A program made the position numbers and the translations under genes. DNA of 64,000 nt from the NCBI GenBank assembly GCA_016795485.1, contig JAEUHM010000043.1, positions 62,001-126,000 of the forward strand. Direction: 5' to 3'. The number at the start of each line of letters is the position of its first letter. Position 1 is the stretch's first letter. The notes beneath the pieces are model-generated. The model saw only the letters and a list, made by a program, of their open reading frames with translations. It was not told where the DNA came from and searched no databases. This stretch comes from Verrucomicrobiaceae bacterium (GTDB lineage Bacteria > Verrucomicrobiota > Verrucomicrobiia > Verrucomicrobiales > Verrucomicrobiaceae). Shown here piece by piece: positions 42,121 to 50,115 of the stretch.

Positions 42121-45100
42121 CTACTTCAAACTCATCAAATACGTGAGTAGATCACGGGCTTGCTCATCAGTGAGCGCATCAAGCAGTCCCTCTGGCATGA
42201 GACTCCGGCGGATGTAGCTAGTGCGCCGCACTTCTTGCTTGGGAATGCGGCGGTCAGATGCGCCCGGTTGGCGCACGATGAATGCGCTCTTGTCCTCACT
42301 CACAAAGAATCCATCCACAAGGTCGCCGTTCTCCAGCTCAACACGGAAAATGCGGTAACCTGGCTCCATGGCCGCGTTTGGGGTCAGGATGTTACGGAGA
42401 ACGGCTTCTAGTCCCATCGCGCCAGCACTGCTCAAGTTGGGGCCGATTTGACCTCCGGTGTTTCCAATCTGATGGCACGCGATGCAGATGGCGCTCAATG
42501 CTTTGCCTTTGGCAATGTCGCCGGGTGTTTTGACCAAATCGGTGAGGTGGTGAAACTTTTTGTCCAACGCAGCAGCTTGCTCGGCACTGAGGATGGGTGG
42601 GTAGTCCGTGGTCTTGGCGAGTCGGACACCTTTCTGGAAGGTTTTGCTATCGGTGGCAAAGGTTTCGCGGCTACGATCGAACGAGCTGCGGATCTCTCCT
42701 GCGGTCCGTTCCACTCTCCAAACACGAAACTCAGCCATCATGCCCGCAGTGCCTTTTTTCGGGCCGCTCCAGCCGATTCGGCAGTTCTCCCACTTCAGCG
42801 GTGCCGGTACCGTTGAGACGGCGTCCTGCTCACCGTTTTGGTAGATCTTGATGATGCCCTTTGCATCGCGAGTTACGGCAAGGTGAGTCCAAAGCTCTGG
42901 CGTCATTGGCTTATTTGCTACCGCCACATCATGCAGTTCACGTCCAGCGAACACACGGAACTTTGATTGGAAGAAGTTCATCTCACAGCCCCCTGGCACA
43001 CCGAGGATGTCATCTTCATTCCCGATGCCTGGGGCGAGTTTGACCCAGGTTTCTACGGTGAATGGACCATCAAGTGTGATCTTCGAGTCAATCCAAGCTT
43101 CTTCACTGCCATCAAAGGCAAGAACATCATGAAACACATGGCCCAGACTGGACATGAGCTTGTTTAGTTCGGAATCGTTGCCGAGCACTAACGACAATCT
43201 TTCTGCCGTGGGGCCGTCAAGGTCACTGGTGGGGAGTCGTTTTTCAGCAAGAGCCGCCACGATCGCTTTGGCACCGGGTTTGGTGGCAGAAAGAGTGTTC
43301 AATGCTGAGCGCTGTTGAGCGCTTGTTAGGCTAGAGTAGAGCTTGAAGAGCTGCTCCGAAGCGTTCGGGTTCTTGGAGGCTGTCAGTGCTGCTAGGGCGT
43401 CATCTCGAAGCAATGTTGGACCCGATTGAACGATCTCACTGAACAAATCGGTGGCACTGCTCCGCAACTCACGAAGCGCAAGCAACAGCGAACGGGTGCT
43501 TTCCATCGCTGCGGGCGTTTCTTTATCTGCCTTTCTCGCCATCGCTACGAGATCGTCCTCCAAAGATGTGAGTTGGAACTCACCGATCAGTCGCACGCTC
43601 AACTCACGCTCATCATTACTGCCGTTCAGCAGGTTCTTGGCGGCGTCACTGATCAAAGCTGAGATTTTGGCAGGATCGAGCTTGGTCCTCTGGGCGAGCA
43701 ACTTCTCTGCAATGACAGCCCGCGACTTGGGGTTCGATAGCAGCGCCTTCAAGGCATCTCCGCAGCCAATTTCGCTGGGAAACTGAGCAAGACGGAGAAG
43801 CTCCTCGTCATTGGGCGCACGATCTAGTTGAGGAAGGAGTTTGGCTACTCGTGAGGCGCTGCTCTTTGGTTCTAGAGCAAGAGATGCAAGCACCAAGGCT
43901 TCCACAGGCAATTTCGCGGCGGCTTGGGAATCCAGGAACTTTGCGACGACATCGGGATGACGCTCCAGGAACATGCGGACGAGAAAGCGCTCGAACTCGC
44001 GGTCATAGGCCTCGCGCACGGGGAGCTGCTTGTTGCCACGCGTGGAGGCGATGGTGAGGCCGTTGGTGAGGCTCGGTTTGGCGAAGGCGAGGAGTGTGGA
44101 GATGTTTTGATCGGACAGATTCCGACCGATCTGACTGATCTGAGCGAACTTACTGGTGGCGAGATACTCCTGTGCAGCAAAATGAGTCTGCGGGAGTTGT
44201 TTGCGGTCTTGAAGCTCCTGCCATGCGAGATGCGCCCTCCCAACAGGCTCAGCGCCAAGCATCGCGACGAGTGTGTCCGTGGCCTGCTTCGTGAAATCGG
44301 GGATTTCGTTTGTAGTTCGGGCTTTAGCCTGCGCTTCGACGCTCTCGGAACGGGCTGAAGCCCGAACTACGAACTTTGGCTTCACGCGCCAGATGCGGCC
44401 ACGGGTCTTGTCGCGGTCAGGATGCGCACGCGGCACCTCGTTGTGGGAGATGATCTTGTTGTACCAATCAACGATATAGATGCAGCCATCTGGGCCATTG
44501 GTAAGGGCGACAGGGCGGAAAAAGGGATCCTCGCAGGTGACCAGATCAGCAAGCTGGGCAAGCTTCCAATAGGCACCATCGCGTTGCATGGCGATGGTTT
44601 GAATCTTCGAGATGATGGGATTGGCGACGGCCATGGTGAGGTCGCTCGTAGTTCGGGCTTTAGCCCGTCCATCGTCGCTTTCAGAACGGGCTGAAGCCCG
44701 AACTACAAGCGATCCTGATTCGATAAACGCTAACCCACTCAATCCCGTGCCGCCCATGCGGAACTCGGCCTGGGGTGGGAAGTCGGGTTGGTAGCTTTTC
44801 TTCAGCGCCTCCATTCCGCCTGGGTAGTAGGCGTATTCGTGGAAGGGCATGACTGGATAGCCGTAGTCGTTCGCTTCTTGGATGAAGCACTCGCCTTCAC
44901 CTGAGATGACCAGGCCCCAAATGTTGTTTGGGCCGAGGCTGGTCATTTCAAAGTCGCTGCCATCAGGACGGAAGCGGGCCATGCCGCATTTTGGGTACTC
45001 GACGACGACATCGCTGCCGGGTTTGTGGACCTTACTAGTGTTGAAAAGGCCCTGCGCCATCCAGATCCAGCCGCCGGGGGCTCGTGTGAACTGATGCGGA

Positions 45101-46293
45101 AACAAATGTGAGTCCTGCACGCCAAATCCAGTGAGGATGACGTCAAACGTGTCCGCCTTGCCATCGCCATTGGTGTCTTTGTAGAGCTTCAAATCGTGGC
45201 CGTGCTGGACGTAGCAGGTGTCGCCATTGCCCCAGGGCAGGATGCCGAGCGGGATGGCTAGGCCGTCTGCGAAAACGGTCGGATTCGTGAGTCCACCCGC
45301 GGGAATCGGTCCATTCACCGACTCTCGCGGATAGACGAGCACTTTGTCTTTACCCTTGCTGGCATAGATCGCCTCAGCAGCAGCGGGGTTCTCGTTTGCA
45401 TCAATGGGATATTCGAGTGCGGTTTGCGTCCACATCCGCCCACGTTGATCGAAGTTGACGCTTACAAACTTTCCCAAGCCGTCACTCTCCTGGACCACCA
45501 GCTCGATCTCGTAGCCCTCTGGCAGATGGAAGAGCTTCTGTTGCTCGGCTGCGGTTCTTGCAGTGCCTTGCACGTTGTTGTAGCTGATATCGCGCTTGGG
45601 ATTGGCTGGCTTCTGCTTGTTCTGGTGAATGGGCTTTACCGTCTTCCAAGTCGGCACACCAGGTGTCGGAGGCAGTTCCTCAATCGTCACATCCTTCACC
45701 TGCACAAGGCAAATGCCACCGCTGTGGACTTGAGGCGCGATCTGGCCATCAAGCGCTATGTTTCCATCCGCTTCGGTGTAGTCGATGCACTTCACACCAT
45801 TGATCCAGGTCTGAATGCGCGGTCCCTCTGCGCGGATGCGATACTCATTCCAGCCAAAGACATCCACAGCCTTGTCCAAAGCGGCTTGTTGCTGAGGTGT
45901 GGGTGCCCAGATGACTTTATTGCGACGATGTTCGTCATAGATCTTGCCGAACCAGCCTGCTCCGCAGTCGATCTGATAGCCACTCATGGCAGCTCCCTGC
46001 CGAATAGAACGGATCTGGATGCCTGAGTTGATCATTCCGGTCTTCGGGTCGCCAGAGCACTTGATCTTGAGGTTGAGCTCGAAGTTTTGGAACGACTTCT
46101 TGGTGCTGATGAAGTAGTTCCTGTCGATTTTCTGAGTGGTAGAGCCTCCCGTGATTACGCCGTCCTCGACCCGCCAGATCTTCGGGTCGAACTCCCATCC
46201 ATCGAGCGTTTTTCCGTCGAATAAAGCAGTGGGTTCTGCCATGACGAACGTTGTCATGCAGGAAAAGATAGCGAGGAGTGTGGTGCGCATCAT
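42121..46293 (-). CDS. giant exported DUF1080 / PVC-type dehydrogenase / HEAT / LamG / cytochrome c protein
   Basis: The product is 1390 aa from the ATG at 46293, with a signal peptide. Order: DUF1080 jelly roll (LFDGKTLDGW, about 20-215); PVC-type membrane-bound dehydrogenase beta-propeller (from about LPEGYEIELVV, 260-690); HEAT-like helices (700-1090); a LamG/concanavalin-like domain (about 1095-1230, VETWVKLAPG); and a C-terminal c-type cytochrome with CIACHQ (about 1275) and a distal-ligand Met region. This is a hallmark PVC secreted enzyme for sugar or polysaccharide derivatives. Two ~59-bp palindromes (44312-44370, 44648-44706) interrupt it in frame, each adding about 20 residues (VVRASARSES...ARTT). 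It stands upstream of the oxidoreductase/kinase/enolase operon and downstream of an AraC regulator. Confidence 0.92.
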   Translation of the reverse strand: MMRTTLLAIFSCMTTFVMAEPTALFDGKTLDGWEFDPKIWRVEDGVITGGSTTQKIDRNYFISTKKSFQNFELNLKIKCSGDPKTGMINSGIQIRSIRQGAAMSGYQIDCGAGWFGKIYDEHRRNKVIWAPTPQQQAALDKAVDVFGWNEYRIRAEGPRIQTWINGVKCIDYTEADGNIALDGQIAPQVHSGGICLVQVKDVTIEELPPTPGVPTWKTVKPIHQNKQKPANPKRDISYNNVQGTARTAAEQQKLFHLPEGYEIELVVQESDGLGKFVSVNFDQRGRMWTQTALEYPIDANENPAAAEAIYASKGKDKVLVYPRESVNGPIPAGGLTNPTVFADGLAIPLGILPWGNGDTCYVQHGHDLKLYKDTNGDGKADTFDVILTGFGVQDSHLFPHQFTRAPGGWIWMAQGLFNTSKVHKPGSDVVVEYPKCGMARFRPDGSDFEMTSLGPNNIWGLVISGEGECFIQEANDYGYPVMPFHEYAYYPGGMEALKKSYQPDFPPQAEFRMGGTGLSGLAFIESGSLVVRASARSESDDGRAKARTTSDLTMAVANPIISKIQTIAMQRDGAYWKLAQLADLVTCEDPFFRPVALTNGPDGCIYIVDWYNKIISHNEVPRAHPDRDKTRGRIWRVKPKFVVRASARSESVEAQAKARTTNEIPDFTKQATDTLVAMLGAEPVGRAHLAWQELQDRKQLPQTHFAAQEYLATSKFAQISQIGRNLSDQNISTLLAFAKPSLTNGLTIASTRGNKQLPVREAYDREFERFLVRMFLERHPDVVAKFLDSQAAAKLPVEALVLASLALEPKSSASRVAKLLPQLDRAPNDEELLRLAQFPSEIGCGDALKALLSNPKSRAVIAEKLLAQRTKLDPAKISALISDAAKNLLNGSNDERELSVRLIGEFQLTSLEDDLVAMARKADKETPAAMESTRSLLLALRELRSSATDLFSEIVQSGPTLLRDDALAALTASKNPNASEQLFKLYSSLTSAQQRSALNTLSATKPGAKAIVAALAEKRLPTSDLDGPTAERLSLVLGNDSELNKLMSSLGHVFHDVLAFDGSEEAWIDSKITLDGPFTVETWVKLAPGIGNEDDILGVPGGCEMNFFQSKFRVFAGRELHDVAVANKPMTPELWTHLAVTRDAKGIIKIYQNGEQDAVSTVPAPLKWENCRIGWSGPKKGTAGMMAEFRVWRVERTAGEIRSSFDRSRETFATDSKTFQKGVRLAKTTDYPPILSAEQAAALDKKFHHLTDLVKTPGDIAKGKALSAICIACHQIGNTGGQIGPNLSSAGAMGLEAVLRNILTPNAAMEPGYRIFRVELENGDLVDGFFVSEDKSAFIVRQPGASDRRIPKQEVRRTSYIRRSLMPEGLLDALTDEQARDLLTYLMSLK
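44312..44370. repeat. REP palindrome, copy A, in frame inside the giant gene
   Basis: A 59-bp imperfect palindrome begins GTAGTTCGGGCTTTAGCC and ends with its inverted partner GGGCTGAAGCCCGAACTAC. It lies in frame and encodes a VVRASARSES...ARTT-like peptide. It is the same family as copies at 44648, 53175 and 53926. Confidence 0.9.
44648..44706. repeat. REP palindrome, copy B, in frame inside the giant gene
   Basis: A second 59-bp copy of the family, 336 bp from copy A. Its arms GTAGTTCGGGCTTTAGCC and GGGCTGAAGCCCGAACTAC are perfectly complementary over most of their length. It encodes a peptide nearly identical in its ends to that of copy A. Confidence 0.92.
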
Positions 46294-46364
46294 CGGGATA
46301 AGAACGCTGCGGATTGCAGCAGGTTCGCAGCACGATGTCCACACTCGGGTGACTAAAACCCACC

Positions 46365-47207
46365 TCAGCTCCGGGCGCGGTAGTCAGATGGGAAACAGCC
46401 TGTCCAGCGCCTGAAGGCGCGCGCGAAAGCCGTCGGGTTGCCGTAACCGACGAGTGTGGCCACGACCTCCAGTTTGTCTTGAGTGTTAGCGAGCAAGTCT
46501 TGCGCGGCTTGCATGCGCAAAGACGTCAGATGAGCGATGGGACTTCTACCGAGCTCCCGCCAGCAGAGTCGGCGGAAGTGTTCTTCGCTCACATGGGCCT
46601 CATGCGCCAGACTGGCTACGCTCCAATCGTGCTCGATCGTTTTCTGCACCTTTTCCCAAAGCGAACGCAGTCGCTCATCACGTCGCCATGGCTCAGCTAG
46701 GCGCCTCGCGTGATGCTGAATGAGTTCAACCCAATGGTGCACGGCTCTGGCGTCACGCGTGGTCTCCCACTCGTGTTTCAAGCCCTCCCATAGGCGCTGA
46801 AGATGCTTGGTATCCACCTTCAGTTTCACGGGAGAAGATGCGCTGACAAGCGGAGCTACGAATGCGGGTTCGTCATATCTCAGCCACAGAAACTTCCACG
46901 ATTTTCCCGGAAGAGCATGAAACGCGTTGGGCACTCGTGGTGGAGCCATGCAGGCCATGCCACGGCCCACCGTTTGCCAGCGGCCATCCAGAAGCATTCG
47001 GCCGCTTCCCTCGACGCAAATGAGAATGAAACTCCCCTTTGGCTGAAGCCGCACTCGCTCGTATGGAGCAACGGCATCATCAATGCCCAGTCTCGCCATG
47101 CGGTGGATAGCCAGTGCCTTGCAGTCGGCTGCTTCTAACACCCACCGGACCGTTCTTGGTCCATCCACAGAAGAATCAGACGATGGCCAAGTTGTTTGCA
47201 TCGCCAT
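46365..47207 (-). CDS. AraC family transcriptional regulator
   Basis: The product is 280 aa from the ATG at 47207. The N-terminal part is a cupin-like sensor domain (about 10-140, with FILICVEGSGRMLLDGRW). The C-terminal 100 residues form two helix-turn-helix motifs: WSVASLAHEAHVSEEHFRRL and KLEVVATLVGYGNPTAFARAFRRWTGCFPSDYR, given here in parts as LEVVATLVGYGNPTAFARAF. Such regulators respond to sugars and activate adjacent genes. It lies 71 bp upstream of the giant DUF1080 protein gene on the same strand, so it is the likely regulator of that gene and perhaps of the operon beyond. A TTG at 47249 overlapping the opgH stop is a possible longer start. Confidence 0.88.
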   Translation of the reverse strand: MAMQTTWPSSDSSVDGPRTVRWVLEAADCKALAIHRMARLGIDDAVAPYERVRLQPKGSFILICVEGSGRMLLDGRWQTVGRGMACMAPPRVPNAFHALPGKSWKFLWLRYDEPAFVAPLVSASSPVKLKVDTKHLQRLWEGLKHEWETTRDARAVHHWVELIQHHARRLAEPWRRDERLRSLWEKVQKTIEHDWSVASLAHEAHVSEEHFRRLCWRELGRSPIAHLTSLRMQAAQDLLANTQDKLEVVATLVGYGNPTAFARAFRRWTGCFPSDYRARS

Positions 47208-47245
47208 GAAGTGAAGGAACCGCTGCGGGCCGTATTGAGCTGAAA

Positions 47246-49417
47246 TCAATCCGCCTTCGGCTCATCGTTTTGCGAGAGCAAATACGTGAAGGGATGGGAT
47301 TTGGCGAGGTTGTACTGTTTGATCGCCTGGGACCAGAATGGAGCTAGGTTTTCTTCAGACTCAGACCACAACTGATAGTGCAGGCTGGACACTGTTTCAG
47401 TGTCGTTCATCAAGGCATTCATCTCCCGCTGGCTAAGAGATTGTGGTCCCTTCGAGATGAGCTTCTGAGCCAACTCCTCCATGTACTCACGGGAGTCCCT
47501 AGCGTTCTTTCTTCTGCGGAGGAGGCTGACGTGGAGCCCATTCACATACGGATCGAGACATACCTGCATCAGCCCGTAGTTTTTCTCGATGTCAGGGGGC
47601 AACTGCATGCGCCCCTTCACTTCAGCGAGACGATCTTCAAGGGAAGTGAGCACGCTGGGCGGCTCGAGCTCAGCCGGGGTGAGGAATAAGCCAAATCGAA
47701 GTCCCGACTTGTAGCTGGAGAGCCAGATCGCCACCGGAATGGCTCCAAGAAGCGACACAAGGATGGGGCTGATCCAAATGAGGAAACCATACTGACCACC
47801 TAACCCTCCAGAACGCACAAACTGGCTCTGGGACACGAACCATGCAATCACCGTCCACACCGCGCCTAGGCTCGTTACGCCACCAAATGTGAGGATGACC
47901 TCCCGCCAGTCCACACCGCCGCCAGCTTTGCGCTGTTGGGCCACCCAGGAGACCCCTTGCCCCAAGATGATCTTGATGACGAACCGCATGTGGAACCACA
48001 TCATCACCGGGGCCATGAGGGTGAAGATAAATGTGTCCAGCAAGCTGCTGATCAGAGTCAGGAAACGCATCTTGAGCGGCTTGAACAAGCGCCCGGTGAG
48101 CATTTCGTCGAACAAGATCACCGTTTTCGGCAAGAAGATGAGCACTCCAGTCATCCACAGGAGCAGCTCGCCCGCCAGCTTCTGCTGGGCTGTCAGTGCT
48201 GCACCCGGTATTGCTGCGAGGTAGGTCGAAAGCACCAAAAAGATGAACCACAGCAGCGAGCTGACGTAACTGAGGATGCCGTGGAAGAAATTGAGCCGAC
48301 TCATGAAGTGCCATCCTTTGGCAAACAAGAGCCAGAAGTGTTGCATGTTCCCCTGGCACCAGCGGCGGTCACGTTTGAGCGTGTCAATCAACGTTGGTGG
48401 GCCTTCCTCGTAGCTACCCCGGTTTGTGGGCAATAGACGGACGGCAAACCCAGCCTTTCGCATCAGAGCGGCTTCCACGAAGTCGTGACTGAGGATGTGC
48501 CCGCCAAACGGCACTGTTTTTGGCAGAGGTGGCAGCGCGCAGAACTTGATGAATGGCTCCAAGCGAATGATGGCGTTGTGCCCCCAGAAGTTAGCCTCAC
48601 CTCCTTGCCAGTAGTTGATGCCTGCCATGAATGCCGGACCGTACAGCGCTTGGGCAAACTGCATCAAACGGCCAAGCATCGTCTCGGACGCCACTTGTTG
48701 CGGGAACGTCTGTAAGATGCCGATGCCCGGATTTTTCTCCATGATCCGGGTCATGGCCACCATCAGCCCGCCAGACATGAGACTGTCGGCGTCAAAGACG
48801 ATCATGTAACGGTAGCGCTTGCCCCAGCGGCGGCAGAAGTCGGAGACGTTACCGCTTTTGCGATTGATGGGCTTGCGGCGCTTCCGGTAGAAGATTTTGC
48901 CGAAGGCATTGAGTTGACGGCATAGCTCCAACCACGCGGTTTCTTCCTCTACCCACTTGTTGGTGTTGTCACTGTCACTGAGAACAAAGAAGTCAAAGTT
49001 CTCCAACTCTCCCGTTTTCTCCAAAGAGAGATAAGTCGCGCGTAATCCCTCCCAGACCCGCGTAACGTCTTCGTTGTAAACGGGAATGATGATCGCAGTA
49101 CTGGCATTGATGGCCGAGTCATCGTCCGCGATGGTCTTCCAGAGGTCGATCGGGTCTTTGGCGGCTCGATTTTGCAGCCACACCCCGATAAGCGCCGTCC
49201 AGAAGCCCACATTGAGCTGATAGTAGAGGGGCACGAACACCATCAGTAGAAGGATCTCTGCCTTCCTCCAGCCTCCGGTGGACAAGTATTTCCCCAGGAG
49301 CCAAGTGCCGAGGATCGTGCCGAGGCCCACGAGCACGAGGAATGTGATGCGGCGAGTGCGAGCGATACCTTGTGGAGGAATGCCGGCGAGACGTGCGGTG
49401 GTTGCCTGCTGTGTCAT
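47246..49417 (-). CDS. opgH: glucan glucosyltransferase OpgH (MdoH)
   Basis: The product is 723 aa. It has about eight membrane helices around a family 2 glycosyltransferase loop with the nucleotide-binding DxD (VFDADSLMSG, about 218), TED-like acidic site and the processive signature KRDRRWCQGNMQHFW (QxxRW type, about 353-367). OpgH builds the beta-1,2-linked backbone of osmoregulated periplasmic glucans. The length is shorter than the E. coli protein (847 aa), mostly at the N-terminus. The usual partner opgG is absent from the window. The gene is preceded by a small membrane protein gene (8 bp upstream) that may substitute or assist. Confidence 0.93.
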   Translation of the reverse strand: MTQQATTARLAGIPPQGIARTRRITFLVLVGLGTILGTWLLGKYLSTGGWRKAEILLLMVFVPLYYQLNVGFWTALIGVWLQNRAAKDPIDLWKTIADDDSAINASTAIIIPVYNEDVTRVWEGLRATYLSLEKTGELENFDFFVLSDSDNTNKWVEEETAWLELCRQLNAFGKIFYRKRRKPINRKSGNVSDFCRRWGKRYRYMIVFDADSLMSGGLMVAMTRIMEKNPGIGILQTFPQQVASETMLGRLMQFAQALYGPAFMAGINYWQGGEANFWGHNAIIRLEPFIKFCALPPLPKTVPFGGHILSHDFVEAALMRKAGFAVRLLPTNRGSYEEGPPTLIDTLKRDRRWCQGNMQHFWLLFAKGWHFMSRLNFFHGILSYVSSLLWFIFLVLSTYLAAIPGAALTAQQKLAGELLLWMTGVLIFLPKTVILFDEMLTGRLFKPLKMRFLTLISSLLDTFIFTLMAPVMMWFHMRFVIKIILGQGVSWVAQQRKAGGGVDWREVILTFGGVTSLGAVWTVIAWFVSQSQFVRSGGLGGQYGFLIWISPILVSLLGAIPVAIWLSSYKSGLRFGLFLTPAELEPPSVLTSLEDRLAEVKGRMQLPPDIEKNYGLMQVCLDPYVNGLHVSLLRRRKNARDSREYMEELAQKLISKGPQSLSQREMNALMNDTETVSSLHYQLWSESEENLAPFWSQAIKQYNLAKSHPFTYLLSQNDEPKAD

Positions 49418-49424
49418 GTGTCTG

Positions 49425-50000
49425 TTAGCGCAGCAGTTGGTAGACGTAACTCAGAACCCCGATCACCAGCAAGGCGAGCAGCAGGTAACGGATGAAGGCG
49501 TATTTTCCCAGCCCTTCGAATGTACCCTCTGCCACCTCTGCAAGCCCGAGGTCAATGTCGCGCGGAGTCATTTTTGACACGTCTAGCCGTGGGCCGGAAG
49601 CCGTGACGGCCGCACGCATGGCCTGGGCCATGGCTTTCGGGATCTTCCGCTTGTCCAAAAAGGACTCAGACCAGCGCTCCGGGCCAGCCGAGAGGTGAAA
49701 ACCCACGCGCCCGGTGACTTCGATCTGCTCCGGGGTCATCTCCAGGTTATCGTAAATGCCTGACAGCCACTCTTGCATGGCCTCCCGCGCTTTCTCGATA
49801 GCCAAGGCAGTCGGTTTGCGTGTTGGATCAAGTTCATGAGCCTTGGCAGCTTTGTTCAGCGTCTCCAGGATCAACTGGGTTCTGCGGATTCGATTGTGAA
49901 TCCGGAAGGAGCGAAAGTAGTCCGCTAGACGCGCATACGCTTCGTTCCACTCGTCAGCCGTGCCGGTGGCGGGCGCGAACTGGATGTTAATAGCTTCCAT
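49425..50000 (-). CDS. membrane protein upstream of opgH, unknown function
   Basis: The product is 191 aa from the ATG at 50000, or 208 aa from a TTG at 50051. It is mostly helical and charged, ending in one C-terminal membrane helix (YLLLALLVIGVLSYVYQLL) that would leave the body in the cytoplasm. I recognise no domain. It ends 7 bp before the opgH start on the same strand, so the two should be co-transcribed. A cytoplasmic, tail-anchored partner of the glucan synthase is a reasonable inference. Confidence 0.75.
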   Translation of the reverse strand: MEAINIQFAPATGTADEWNEAYARLADYFRSFRIHNRIRRTQLILETLNKAAKAHELDPTRKPTALAIEKAREAMQEWLSGIYDNLEMTPEQIEVTGRVGFHLSAGPERWSESFLDKRKIPKAMAQAMRAAVTASGPRLDVSKMTPRDIDLGLAEVAEGTFEGLGKYAFIRYLLLALLVIGVLSYVYQLLR

Positions 50001-50115
50001 GAAGTTTGATAAAAACGACTCGTAGAATGCGTAGGGGCGGCCCTTTGCCAAGGGGTTTCAGATGCTCTTTACCTCGTGTCACTGCCTGCTAACATCCCGG
50101 CCCCATTTCCGTCCC

